Shown: positions 14,872-23,085, numbered from the stretch's first letter. The stretch is 64,000 nt of DNA from Flavitalea sp966112615 (GCA_966112615.1 CBHWDO010000008.1:1-64000); one strand, 5' to 3'. Notes: generated from the sequence alone by a model not told the origin. Numbers and translations: made by a program.

Positions 14872-17451
14872 ATGGCGAACCGTTTAAAATCCCCTAAAAA
14901 GCCAAAGCCGGACCCGGAGCAGCTAAAGCCTGAAAAAGAGGAACAGGTTACCGTGAAGGAACTGGTGAAGGACGAACGGACACATAAGATCGCAGGATCT
15001 GTGTTGCTGCTTGTCTGCCTGCTTTTGTTTGTTGCCTTTACTTCCTATTTATTCACCTGGCGACAGGACCAGGATAAGGTCTTCAATGGCGCAGAGATCC
15101 TGATGCCATCGACCGAGGTGAAGACCGATAATATGCTCGGGAATCTTGGAGCTTATATCTCTCATCAATTTTTCTACAACGGATTTGGAATAGCTTCTTA
15201 CCTGTTCTGTACATTTTTCTTCGTGATGGGGATCAATGCCCTAGCGGGAAAGAAGATCTTCAGTGTTGCAAGGAATATCAGGTACCTGATTGTAGGACTG
15301 GTTTATTTCAGTGTAACAGCTGCATTTATTTTCAATGGATATGCATTTCCATGGGGTGGAGCAATGGGAGATGTATCCAGTGCCTGGCTGGTGAAGTTTG
15401 TTGGATGGCTGGGAACCGCACTCATACTGGCCGTTGGAGGATTTGCGTATTTTATCTGGAGAGTAAATCCTGTGTTCAAAATGCCTGAGAGAAAACCGAA
15501 GGCAGAACCGGTAGCTCCATTGCCTGAGGAGATCAGCGAAAGACAAACCTGGAAAGTTGACCAGGAAACCGGTGAAGTAATTGAAGAAAATCCCAGCCTG
15601 GTTTCTAAGGGCAATACCATGAAGAATGGAAAGGGGCCTTCGATCATTATGCCTGTTCCGAATGAAGAGCCTGTTCCATTTGAACTGGTTGAAAAAGATG
15701 AATTGCCTTACCCGGAGTTTCCGCCGGAGATTTTGGAGGAAGAAGAAGAACCGCAACCCGAAGAAGAACTTGCACCGCTTGAGTATAAAGAGGAAGAACC
15801 TGTTGTTGCTGAACCATCTCATATCAGCGTAATTCCTCCCGCAAAAAAAGTTTCCGTAGACGACCTGGCACTTGAAATCAAATCCGTTCCTGTACCAGAA
15901 GAAGATGAAGAAGTTCCTGCTGCAGTCAAGAAAGTTGAGAACCTTGAGCCCTATGATCCATCATTGGACCTGAGGAATTATAAATATCCAAGCCTGGAGA
16001 TCCTGGAAACGCATGGTTCAGAAAAGATCGTGCAGGATCCGGCGGAATTGGAGAACAACAAGAACCAGATCATAACCACGCTGAAGAACTACGATATCGC
16101 GATCCAGAAGATCAGCGCAACGGTTGGTCCGACCGTTACCCTGTACGAGATCGTTCCTGCAGCAGGGGTGCGGATTTCAAGGATCAAGAACCTGGAAGAT
16201 GATATTGCATTGAGCCTGGCGGCATTGGGTATTCGTATCATCGCGCCGATTCCTGGAAAAGGTACCATTGGTATTGAAGTGCCGAATGTGAAGAAGACGG
16301 TTGTGAGTATGAAGACCTTACTCGCTTCCGAAAAATTCCAGAACAACGCGTTCAGTCTGCCAATTGCTATTGGAAAGAAGATCGATAATGAGAATTTCAT
16401 TGTTGACCTGGCCACCATGCCGCACCTGTTGATGGCGGGTGCTACCGGTCAGGGTAAATCGGTGGGATTGAATGCTATCCTTGTTTCGCTCTTGTACAAG
16501 AAACATCCATCGCAGCTGAAGCTGGTGCTGGTCGATCCGAAGAAAGTGGAGCTGAGTTTATACCGCACGATCGAAAACCATTTCCTGGCCAAGCTTCCGG
16601 GAGAAGAAGAGGCCATCATTACGGATACCAAAAAAGTGATCAATACGCTCAATGCCTTGTGTATTGAGATGGATAACCGGTACGACCTGTTGAAAGAAGC
16701 GGGTGCGAGGAATATCAAGGAATACAATGAAAAGTTTGTAAAGCGCAGGCTGAATCCTGAGAAGGGTCACCAGTTCCTGCCGTTCATTGTATTGGTGGTG
16801 GATGAATTTGCCGACCTGATCATGACGGCCGGTAAGGAAGTTGAGATGCCGATCGCACGACTGGCGCAGCTCGCACGTGCGGTAGGAATTCACCTGATCA
16901 TTGCGACCCAAAGGCCTTCGGTGAACATCATTACCGGTACAATCAAGGCGAACTTCCCTGCAAGGATCGCATTTAAAGTGTCTTCCAAAATTGACAGCCG
17001 AACCATTTTAGATACAGGTGGGGCAGAACAGTTGATAGGAAAGGGAGATATGTTGATATCTTATAATGGTGAGCTGACTCGTTTGCAGTGTGCTTTCGTA
17101 GATACCCCTGAAGTAGAGCAGGTATGTGATTTTATTGGCGACCAGCGAGGGTATCCTTCAGCTCATTTGTTGCCTGAATACATTGATGAGAAGGATATGG
17201 ACGCGAAAGATTTTGACCTGGGAGACAGGGATACCCTGTTTGAGGAAGCAGCCCGGATCATTGTCCAGAACCAGGTGGGATCGACGTCGTTGTTACAAAG
17301 AAGGATGAAACTGGGGTATAACAGGGCCGGTCGACTGATGGACCAGCTCGAAGCAGCCGGGATCGTAGGTGCTAACCAGGGATCGAAGGCCCGCGAAGTG
17401 CTGATCAAGACCGAAATGGACCTGGAGCAGCATTTGCAGATGTTGGGGTAG
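14872..17451 (+). CDS. ftsK: DNA translocase FtsK/SpoIIIE
   Basis: Septum-located hexameric motor that pumps DNA and coordinates chromosome dimer resolution with division. Order in 859 residues: four N-terminal membrane helices (about 50-200), an acidic Pro/Glu-rich linker (about 230-350), then the motor with Walker A GATGQGKSVG (about 522), Walker B VLVVDEFADL (about 641) and ATQRPSVNIITG, and a C-terminal winged-helix gamma domain (LLQRRMKLGYNRAGRLMDQLE, about 800). The stop codon TAG is followed at once by repeat element B. Confidence 0.96.
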   Translation: MANRLKSPKKPKPDPEQLKPEKEEQVTVKELVKDERTHKIAGSVLLLVCLLLFVAFTSYLFTWRQDQDKVFNGAEILMPSTEVKTDNMLGNLGAYISHQFFYNGFGIASYLFCTFFFVMGINALAGKKIFSVARNIRYLIVGLVYFSVTAAFIFNGYAFPWGGAMGDVSSAWLVKFVGWLGTALILAVGGFAYFIWRVNPVFKMPERKPKAEPVAPLPEEISERQTWKVDQETGEVIEENPSLVSKGNTMKNGKGPSIIMPVPNEEPVPFELVEKDELPYPEFPPEILEEEEEPQPEEELAPLEYKEEEPVVAEPSHISVIPPAKKVSVDDLALEIKSVPVPEEDEEVPAAVKKVENLEPYDPSLDLRNYKYPSLEILETHGSEKIVQDPAELENNKNQIITTLKNYDIAIQKISATVGPTVTLYEIVPAAGVRISRIKNLEDDIALSLAALGIRIIAPIPGKGTIGIEVPNVKKTVVSMKTLLASEKFQNNAFSLPIAIGKKIDNENFIVDLATMPHLLMAGATGQGKSVGLNAILVSLLYKKHPSQLKLVLVDPKKVELSLYRTIENHFLAKLPGEEEAIITDTKKVINTLNALCIEMDNRYDLLKEAGARNIKEYNEKFVKRRLNPEKGHQFLPFIVLVVDEFADLIMTAGKEVEMPIARLAQLARAVGIHLIIATQRPSVNIITGTIKANFPARIAFKVSSKIDSRTILDTGGAEQLIGKGDMLISYNGELTRLQCAFVDTPEVEQVCDFIGDQRGYPSAHLLPEYIDEKDMDAKDFDLGDRDTLFEEAARIIVQNQVGSTSLLQRRMKLGYNRAGRLMDQLEAAGIVGANQGSKAREVLIKTEMDLEQHLQMLG

Positions 17452-17607
17452 CGGGCTGACGAACCGCGGAGCGGTTCGGCTGAACGCACCGGGCTGAACA
17501 AATGCCGTAGGCATTTGGGCCGACCGGAGGTCCAGTCAGCCCAAACTGCTCCGCAGTTTGTTCAGCCTGGTGCGTTCAGCCCAGCTCCTTCGGAGCTGGT
17601 CAGCCCG
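17452..17607. repeat. Structured intergenic repeat B (type I, complete)
   Basis: Begins right after the ftsK stop. Outer stem CGGGCTGAC (17452-17460) / GTCAGCCCG (17599-17607), perfect. Second stem of 23 bp (17478-17500 / 17559-17581), one G-T pair. Central arms TGGGCCGAC / GTCAGCCCA (17516-17524 / 17535-17543). Four hairpins interrupt the arms: GAACCGC-gga-GCGGTTC (17461-17477), AATGCC-gta-GGCATT (17501-17515), AACTGC-tcc-GCAGTT (17544-17558) and CAGCTCC-ttc-GGAGCTG (17582-17598). The hairpins are self-complementary but not complementary to each other. Confidence 0.9.
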
Positions 17608-17694
17608 CTGGTCAACCCACGTTGAAACTTTGTTAATGTAAACCCCCTTGAAAACTTTATAAGGTAGACCAAAGTCTATTTAGCGCCGTAACGA

Positions 17695-17702
17695 TATCTT
17701 TG
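17695..17702 (+). promoter_or_regulatory. -7 promoter box of lolA
   Basis: TATCTTTG, 24 bases before the lolA ATG. Marks the start of a new transcription unit after repeat B. Confidence 0.6.
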
Positions 17703-17726
17703 CGGCAGCTTTTTAAATCAAGCTAT

Positions 17727-18374
17727 ATGAAAAAATTCTTACTCGGTATTTGTTTAATGGTTGGGGCAACGATAGGAATGGCACAGGGAAATGATCCTGC
17801 AGCAAAGAAAGTCCTGGATGCAGTCAGCACAAAATTCAAAGGTTTTAAAGGCGTTCAATCCGCTTTTACCCTTAAAGTTGAGGATGCCAAAGGAAAAGTG
17901 CAGGGGGTGAAAAAAGGAACAGTTTACATGAAAGGACCAAAATATCGTGTAAGCATTACAGGCCAGGATATCTATTGCGATGGTAAAAATGTCTGGACCT
18001 ACGATAAAGCTTCCAACGAAGTAACCATCACCACCCTCGATCCTTCTGGATCATCCATCACTCCACAGAAATTATTTACCAACTTCTACGATAAGGATTT
18101 CCTCTACAAAATGAACGGAGAAAAGACCGAAGCCGGTAAAACACTCCAGGAGATCGAAATGACCCCGGTTGATAAAACCAAGGCTTTCCATAAAGTTTAT
18201 CTCCTGGTTGATAAAAAGACCAACACCATTTACAGCACCAAAGTATTGGAGAAAAGCGGTAACAAGTACTCCTATACTGTGAACTCAATGAATGGAAATG
18301 CACCAGTAACTGATGCTACTTTCGTGTTTGATAAGAAGAAATATCCGGGAGTTGAAGAAGTTGATTTGAGATGA
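17727..18374 (+). CDS. Outer membrane lipoprotein carrier LolA-like
   Basis: Periplasmic protein of 215 residues with signal peptide (about 1-20, ending GMAQ). The LolA fold is suggested by the segments FKGVQSAFTL, KKGTVYMKGPKYRVSI, YCDGKNVWTYDKASNEVTI and VYLLVDKKTNTIYSTKV. LolA ferries lipoproteins from the inner to the outer membrane; some Bacteroidota paralogues act in other lipid transport, so the symbol is left blank. ATG 17727 is chosen because the signal peptide starts there. The TGA stop is one base from repeat C. Confidence 0.85.
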   Translation: MKKFLLGICLMVGATIGMAQGNDPAAKKVLDAVSTKFKGFKGVQSAFTLKVEDAKGKVQGVKKGTVYMKGPKYRVSITGQDIYCDGKNVWTYDKASNEVTITTLDPSGSSITPQKLFTNFYDKDFLYKMNGEKTEAGKTLQEIEMTPVDKTKAFHKVYLLVDKKTNTIYSTKVLEKSGNKYSYTVNSMNGNAPVTDATFVFDKKKYPGVEEVDLR

Positions 18375-18375
18375 C

Positions 18376-18548
18376 AGGCTGACCAGCCGAAGGCTGGGCT
18401 TAATGTACCTCGCTGAACAGCTCTGAAAGAGCTGGGCTGAGATGAAAAACCCAGGCCGATGGCCTGGGTTTTTCATCTCAGCCCAAATGCCTGCAGCATT
18501 TGTTCAGCACGATGCGTTCAGCCGAACCGCCCCGCGGTTCGTCAGCCC
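18376..18548. repeat. Structured intergenic repeat C (type I) bridging two stop codons
   Basis: Occupies the entire gap between convergent lolA and ubiX. Outer stem GGCTGAC (18377-18383) / GTCAGCC (18541-18547). Hairpins: CAGCC-gaa-GGCTG (18384-18396), GCTCT-gaa-AGAGC (18420-18432), AATGC-ctgca-GCATT (18486-18500), GAACCGC-ccc-GCGGTTC (18524-18540). Blocks GCTGAACA (18412-18419) and TGTTCAGC (18501-18508) pair. The centre is a perfect 25-bp stem (18433-18457 / 18461-18485). The ubiX stop codon is inside the right outer arm. Confidence 0.9.
18444..18474. terminator. Bidirectional terminator inside repeat C
   Basis: AAAAACCCAGGCC, loop gat, GGCCTGGGTTTTT: a GC-rich stem with A and T runs on either side, able to end transcription of lolA (plus) and ubiX (minus). 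It is the tip of the 25-bp central stem of the repeat. Confidence 0.85.
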
Positions 18549-19102
18549 GCGCCCCACCTAAACGTCTTCACCTCAAACCCCGCTAAATCCAGCGCCCTAT
18601 CCACTACCGTCATCGCGGCTTCCTCAATGGTTTGGGGGCGACTGTAAAAAGATGGTGTAGCAGGACAGATGATCCCTCCGGCCAGGGTGACCGTTTCCAT
18701 ATTCCTGATATGCACCAGGCTATAAGGTGTTTCGCGAAGCAATAAGATAAGCTTCCTTCTTTCTTTCAAAATAACATCGGCAGCACGCGTGATCAGGTCG
18801 TTGGAGATCCCGCCGGCAATCCTGCCCAGGGTACCCATGGAACAGGGAGCAATAAACATGGTATCATATTGCCCTGAGCCTGAGGCAAATGGCGCCAGGA
18901 AATCCATTGTACCATAAAATTTCACCGGTAATCCCTCAAAGGAACGGTTGCCCAGCTCTGTTTCCCATACCAGCTTTGCATTTTCAGTCATCACCACGGC
19001 GAGCTCGTCCCACTGAGTTTTATTCTGCAGAAGTTTATCAATCATTAATTTTGGATAGATAGCGCCGCTCGCTCCACTAATCGCCAGGACAATTTTTCGC
19101 AT
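18542..19102 (-). CDS. UbiX-type flavin prenyltransferase
   Basis: Makes prenylated FMN, the cofactor of UbiD-type decarboxylases. The flavin-binding start IVLAISGASGAIYPKLM, the mid segment FIAPCSMGTLGRIAGGISNDLITRAADV, RKLILLLRETPYS and the C-terminal GGIICPATPSFYSRPQ are family hallmarks. Length of 186 residues is normal. The final codons and the TGA stop come from the right arm of repeat C (GGGCTGAC on the minus strand). No ubiD is in the window. Confidence 0.93.
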   Translation of the reverse strand: MRKIVLAISGASGAIYPKLMIDKLLQNKTQWDELAVVMTENAKLVWETELGNRSFEGLPVKFYGTMDFLAPFASGSGQYDTMFIAPCSMGTLGRIAGGISNDLITRAADVILKERRKLILLLRETPYSLVHIRNMETVTLAGGIICPATPSFYSRPQTIEEAAMTVVDRALDLAGFEVKTFRWGAG

Positions 19103-19146
19103 GGTATCAAGTTATAGATGAGTCTGTCAACTTAAACAAAATTAGG

Positions 19147-19680
19147 ATGCAAACATTGAAAATGAGCCTTTTGTTCGTCGCCTTCTTCCTGGGGCTCACC
19201 GCATTCAATAAGGTAAGTCCTTCCAAAGAAGGTACCAACTGGATCAGCCTGGCAGAAGCTGAAAAGAGTTTCGCGAAGGAAAAAAGACCCATCCTGATCG
19301 ACCTGTACACCGACTGGTGCGGGTGGTGCAAGGTGATGGACAAGAAAACCTATGCCCATCCTAAGGTTGCCGCCTATCTCTCCAAAAATTTCTATACCGT
19401 AAAATTTGATGCAGAGGGAAAATCACCGGTGACTTTCAATAATAAAACATTCCGCTTCAGCCAGCAATACCGGACCCACGAGCTGGCCATCGCACTTACA
19501 CAGGGAAACCTTTCATATCCAACCACCGTAATTATTCCTGGTGACGGTTCCCAACCACAGGTCATCCCCGGTTACCTCGAACCCAAACAATTCGAAAAGA
19601 TCCTCAAATACTTCGGAGAGGGTAAATATGGGAAAGTCCCATTGCAGGAATACGATCGCAACTTTAAGGGAGAATGGTAG
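19147..19680 (+). CDS. Secreted thioredoxin-fold protein
   Basis: A 177-residue thioredoxin-like protein with an N-terminal hydrophobic signal (about 1-20) and redox motif WCGWC in DLYTDWCGWCKVMDKKTYAHP, plus cis-Pro region SYPTTVII. This is the DUF255/DsbD-C-like arrangement of periplasmic thiol reductases in Bacteroidota. Likely partner and substrate unknown. Divergent from ubiX with 44 bp between starts. Confidence 0.85.
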   Translation: MQTLKMSLLFVAFFLGLTAFNKVSPSKEGTNWISLAEAEKSFAKEKRPILIDLYTDWCGWCKVMDKKTYAHPKVAAYLSKNFYTVKFDAEGKSPVTFNNKTFRFSQQYRTHELAIALTQGNLSYPTTVIIPGDGSQPQVIPGYLEPKQFEKILKYFGEGKYGKVPLQEYDRNFKGEW

Positions 19681-19847
19681 TAGTCCACCTGCCCGGTAGT
19701 TATTAAGTGTAAATACTTATTATGGATAATGATTTGATTACTAATAGATAATACGGCTATTGATTTATGTCAATAATTGTTAATGAAACCTAAAATAAGT
19801 TTCCTATACAACCACTGTTTCACCGCTGACATCTTATATTTGATTTT
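19681..19847. other. Intergenic stretch upstream of the candidate small RNA
   Basis: The 345-base gap between the thioredoxin-fold gene and the minus-strand alpha-oxoamine synthase holds no gene. This part is AT-rich. At its end is TATATTTG (19835-19842), a match to TAnnTTTG with no coding region behind it. Two terminators and repeat D fill the remainder of the gap. Confidence 0.5.
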
Positions 19848-19915
19848 TCATAGGATAAGGTTTAATGGTTAATGGTATTTGATTAGTGCAGCCTCCCCCG
19901 TGGAGGCTCTTTTTT
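19848..19915 (+). ncRNA. Candidate small RNA
   Basis: A promoter-like TATATTTG at 19835-19842 is followed by about 68 bases without an open reading frame, ending in a strong intrinsic terminator. The arrangement suggests a short independent transcript. No match to a known RNA family was recognised. It could instead be part of the untranslated tail of the upstream gene. Confidence 0.35.
19890..19915 (+). terminator. Intrinsic terminator
   Basis: AGCCTCC (19890-19896), loop CCCGT, GGAGGCT (19902-19908), then C and seven T. Oriented for plus-strand transcription. Confidence 0.85.
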
Positions 19916-19937
19916 AGTCACGACACTAATGAAATAG

Positions 19938-19965
19938 AAAAACCCCGGTTTCGGCCGGGGTTTTT
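19938..19965. terminator. Bidirectional terminator
   Basis: AAAAACCCCGG (to 19948), loop tttcgg, CCGGGGTTTTT (19955-19965). Suited to stop transcription of the minus-strand gene at 20026 and any plus-strand read-through. Confidence 0.8.
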
Positions 19966-19985
19966 AAATTAAATCGGGAAGGCAT

Positions 19986-20025
19986 TCAGCTCAGCCTTCG
20001 ACTGATCAGCCTGCATCAGCCTGCG
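19986..20025 (-). repeat. Partial structured repeat D
   Basis: Read on the minus strand directly after the TAA of the next gene: two tandem copies of CAGGCTGAT followed by hairpin CAGTC-gaa-GGCTG and a GAGCTGAATG block. This resembles the left quarter of repeat C, so it is a decayed or partial type I element. Confidence 0.55.
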
Positions 20026-21291
20026 TTAGCCTGCAACATCCGCCATATCCGGAATAGCTTCCGCCTTATAGGCTCCCTGGTCAAGCTTTTTCTTAGTCTC
20101 ATCAAAAGCCTTCAGGGTGATCTCGATATCTTCCTCTGTATGTGCCGCAGTTGGAATCAACCTGTAAATGATATGTCCTTTCGGGATTACCGGGTAAACC
20201 ACGATCGAACAGAAAATATTGTAATTCTCGCGCAGATCCATCACCATCGCAGTCGCTTCTTCCACTCCACCCTTCATATAAATAGGGGTAACCGGGGAAT
20301 CAGTCTTGCCAATATCAAATCCCCTTTCTCTCAGTCCCTGCTGCAGTTTGCGAACGTTCGACCAAAGCTTTTCTTTCAGCTCCGGACGGGTGCGCAGCAG
20401 TTCCAGGCGCTTCAGGTTACCAATTACCAGCGGCATCGGAAGACTCTTCGCGAAGATCTGTGAACGGATATTGTAACGGATATAATCAATGATGGCTTTT
20501 GGTCCGGCAATGAAAGCACCGATAGAAGCCATTGATTTAGCGAAGGTTGAGAAGTAGATATCGATCGCATCCTGAACGCCCTGCTCTTCACCCGCACCGG
20601 CACCGGTTTTACCCAGTGTTCCGAATCCGTGCGCATCATCCACCAGCATACGGAATTCATATTTCGACTTCAGTTCAGCGATCTCTTTCAGTTTACCCTG
20701 GTCGCCCGCCATGCCGAATACACCTTCTGTGATCACCAGGATCCCGCCGGCTTTCTGTTTTTCAATCAGGGCGGTAGCTCTTTGCAGCTGCTTTTCCAGG
20801 TCCTCAATATCGTTGTGCTTGAATACATACCTGTGTCCGGGGTGCAAGCGCAAACCATCGATGATACAGGCGTGACTTTCAGCATCATATACAATTACAT
20901 CGTGACGGCTTACCAGCACGTCGATCAGGCTCACCATCCCCTGGTAACCAAAGTTCACCAGGATCGCATCTTCTTTCTGTTCGAAAGCTGCAAGTTCGGC
21001 TTCCAGTTGCTCATGGTAATTGGTGTTTCCGCTCATCATGCGCGCTCCCATTGGAGTGGCCAGTCCATATTCAGCTCCCGCCTCTGCATCAGCCTTGCGC
21101 ACTTCAGGGTGATTTGCCAGTCCAAGGTAGTTATTAAGGCTCCACACGATCTTTTCCTTCCCTCGAAACTTCATCCTGCTCCCGATCTCTCCCTCTAACT
21201 TAGGAAACGCAAAATAACCATGTGCTCTCTGACGATGCTGACCTATCGGTCCTCCTGAATTCTTAATCAGTCTTTCAAAGATATCCGCCAT
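20026..21291 (-). CDS. Alpha-oxoamine synthase (serine palmitoyltransferase-like)
   Basis: PLP enzyme of 421 residues of the family that condenses an amino acid with an acyl-CoA (KBL, BioF, serine palmitoyltransferase, cysteate acyltransferase). Seen: SLNNYLGLANHP, PMGARMMSGNTNYHEQLE, LVDDAHGFG (Asp218-His221 region) and the PLP lysine in FAKSMASIGAF (Lys252). In Bacteroidota such enzymes start sphingolipid or sulfonolipid (capnine) synthesis; motifs alone do not fix the amino acid or acyl donor. Monocistronic, between a terminator and its own promoter. Confidence 0.82.
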   Translation of the reverse strand: MADIFERLIKNSGGPIGQHRQRAHGYFAFPKLEGEIGSRMKFRGKEKIVWSLNNYLGLANHPEVRKADAEAGAEYGLATPMGARMMSGNTNYHEQLEAELAAFEQKEDAILVNFGYQGMVSLIDVLVSRHDVIVYDAESHACIIDGLRLHPGHRYVFKHNDIEDLEKQLQRATALIEKQKAGGILVITEGVFGMAGDQGKLKEIAELKSKYEFRMLVDDAHGFGTLGKTGAGAGEEQGVQDAIDIYFSTFAKSMASIGAFIAGPKAIIDYIRYNIRSQIFAKSLPMPLVIGNLKRLELLRTRPELKEKLWSNVRKLQQGLRERGFDIGKTDSPVTPIYMKGGVEEATAMVMDLRENYNIFCSIVVYPVIPKGHIIYRLIPTAAHTEEDIEITLKAFDETKKKLDQGAYKAEAIPDMADVAG

Positions 21292-21324
21292 ATTCTAACT
21301 ATTTTGGTACTGTAAAAATTGGCG

Positions 21325-21332
21325 CAAATGTA
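21325..21332 (-). promoter_or_regulatory. -7 promoter box of the alpha-oxoamine synthase gene
   Basis: Minus-strand TACATTTG followed by CGCC, 33 bases before the ATG. Fits TAnnTTTG. Confidence 0.6.
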
Positions 21333-21463
21333 GTTAATTCAGCTTAGACGGGAAAACCAAATGATGGAACAGGCCGCTGAAGATTTACCAAAAATTAATC
21401 TGAAACAACTCATAATCTGCCAGTTAACGTCTTACTTGCACCCGATCTCATAAATTATTGCAC

Positions 21464-23059
21464 ATGAAAAAAATGTTGTTGGCAGCTATTCTGCTCACAT
21501 CGATCAATGGATTCAGTCAACAGAAAACCGCAGCCGCCAAACCGAAACTGGTGGTAGGAATTGTGGTCGACCAAATGCGCTGGGACTACCTCGCCCGGTA
21601 CGAATCCCGCTATGGACAGGGAGGTTTTAAAAGATTGCTGGGTGAAGGATTTTCCTTCGACAATGCTTATATCCCTTATACGCCCACCTATACCGCTGCC
21701 GGACATGCCAGTGTTTACACGGGCTCCGTTCCTGCTTTGAATGGTATCATCGGGAATAATTGGTATTCAAGGGAAATGAAAAAAGTTACTTATTGTACCG
21801 ATGATAGAACCGTAAGATCTGTGGGAAGCAGTTCCAATGCCGGATGGATGTCGCCACGAAACATGTGGGCAAGTACCGTTTCAGATGAAATGAGATTGGC
21901 AACCAATTTCAGATCGAAGACCATTGGTATTGCATTAAAAGATCGTGGAGCGATCCTGCCTGCCGGTCATTCAGCGAATGCTGCTTACTGGTTCGATAAT
22001 GCATCCGGCGGATGGATCACCAGCACCTATTATATGAATGATCTTCCGGCATGGATGAAATCATTCAATGATAAGAAGCTACCGGATCAGTATATGACCA
22101 AAGACTGGAACACCTTGTACCCATTGAATACTTATGTACAAAGTACTTCAGACGATAAGTCTTATGAATCACCCTTAGCAGGTGAAAACAAATTCCCGCA
22201 TACTGTTTCAAAAGCAAAAGATAAATATGGTGTGTTCCGTGTAACACCATATGCAAACAGTTATACCGTAGAAACGGCTAAAGCTGCGATCGAAGGAGAG
22301 CAACTGGGAACAGATGAATTCACGGATATGCTTACCGTAAGCTTTTCAACTCCTGATTATGTTGGACATTCTTTCGGTCCCAATTCAATTGAAGTGGAAG
22401 ACATCTATTTAAGGCTTGATAAGGACCTGGAAAACCTGCTTCAGTATTTGGATAAGAAAGTTGGAACCGGTCAGTACCTGGTATTCCTCACAGCAGACCA
22501 TGGAGCTGCGCATATCCCTGGATTTTTGAATGAAAACAAATTGCCTGGCGGAACGCTGGATGATGCTACGATTCAAAAACAATTGAATGGAGCGATCGGT
22601 GATAAGTTTGGAATCGCTAATGCCATCACACAAGTGATCAATTACCAGGTATATCTCAATAAAGATGTGTTGGCTGATAAGGCTGCGCAGGTGGAAAAGT
22701 TCATCATTGAAAAGTTATTAACTTATCCTGAGATCTCGCATGCATTTCCATTGAATCATTTGCCGATGGTGCCTGCACCGGAGAAAGTGGTGAAGAGATT
22801 GCAGCTTGGATACAACCAGAAATTAAGTGGTGATATCCAGTTTCTCTTCAAGCCAGGATATTTCGATGGCTGGAAGACCGGTACCACGCATGGTTCCTGG
22901 AATCCATACGATTCGCATATCCCGATGATTTATTTCGGATGGGGGATCAAGCCTGGTCATTCCAATAAAGAAGTTTACATGACTGATATAGCTCCTACTG
23001 TGGCGGCCTTGTTGAGGATCCAGATGCCGAATGCAAGTGTGGGTGAGCCGTTGTTCTGA
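21464..23059 (+). CDS. pafA: Alkaline phosphatase PafA
   Basis: Periplasmic phosphomonoesterase of the alkaline phosphatase superfamily, close in sequence to Elizabethkingia PafA. Signal peptide about 1-18; KLVVGIVVDQMRWDYL carries the first metal Asp; the nucleophile Thr is in PTYTAAGHASVYTGS (about Thr77); GIIGNNW; the Lys/Arg pair in LKDRGAILPAGH; DYVGHSFGPNS and LTADHGAAH complete the zinc sites. 531 residues from ATG 21464; an in-frame TTG two codons earlier is less likely. Provides phosphate from organic esters independent of PhoA. Confidence 0.94.
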   Translation: MKKMLLAAILLTSINGFSQQKTAAAKPKLVVGIVVDQMRWDYLARYESRYGQGGFKRLLGEGFSFDNAYIPYTPTYTAAGHASVYTGSVPALNGIIGNNWYSREMKKVTYCTDDRTVRSVGSSSNAGWMSPRNMWASTVSDEMRLATNFRSKTIGIALKDRGAILPAGHSANAAYWFDNASGGWITSTYYMNDLPAWMKSFNDKKLPDQYMTKDWNTLYPLNTYVQSTSDDKSYESPLAGENKFPHTVSKAKDKYGVFRVTPYANSYTVETAKAAIEGEQLGTDEFTDMLTVSFSTPDYVGHSFGPNSIEVEDIYLRLDKDLENLLQYLDKKVGTGQYLVFLTADHGAAHIPGFLNENKLPGGTLDDATIQKQLNGAIGDKFGIANAITQVINYQVYLNKDVLADKAAQVEKFIIEKLLTYPEISHAFPLNHLPMVPAPEKVVKRLQLGYNQKLSGDIQFLFKPGYFDGWKTGTTHGSWNPYDSHIPMIYFGWGIKPGHSNKEVYMTDIAPTVAALLRIQMPNASVGEPLF

Positions 23060-23085
23060 TAATGTAAAATGAAAAATTTAAAATG

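Noticed and set aside
17452..17607. Cloverleaf shape as a tRNA or tRNA-like gene
   Set aside because: Arm lengths, loop sizes and conserved tRNA positions (T loop, CCA end, anticodon arm) do not fit; too long, and hairpins have three-base loops.
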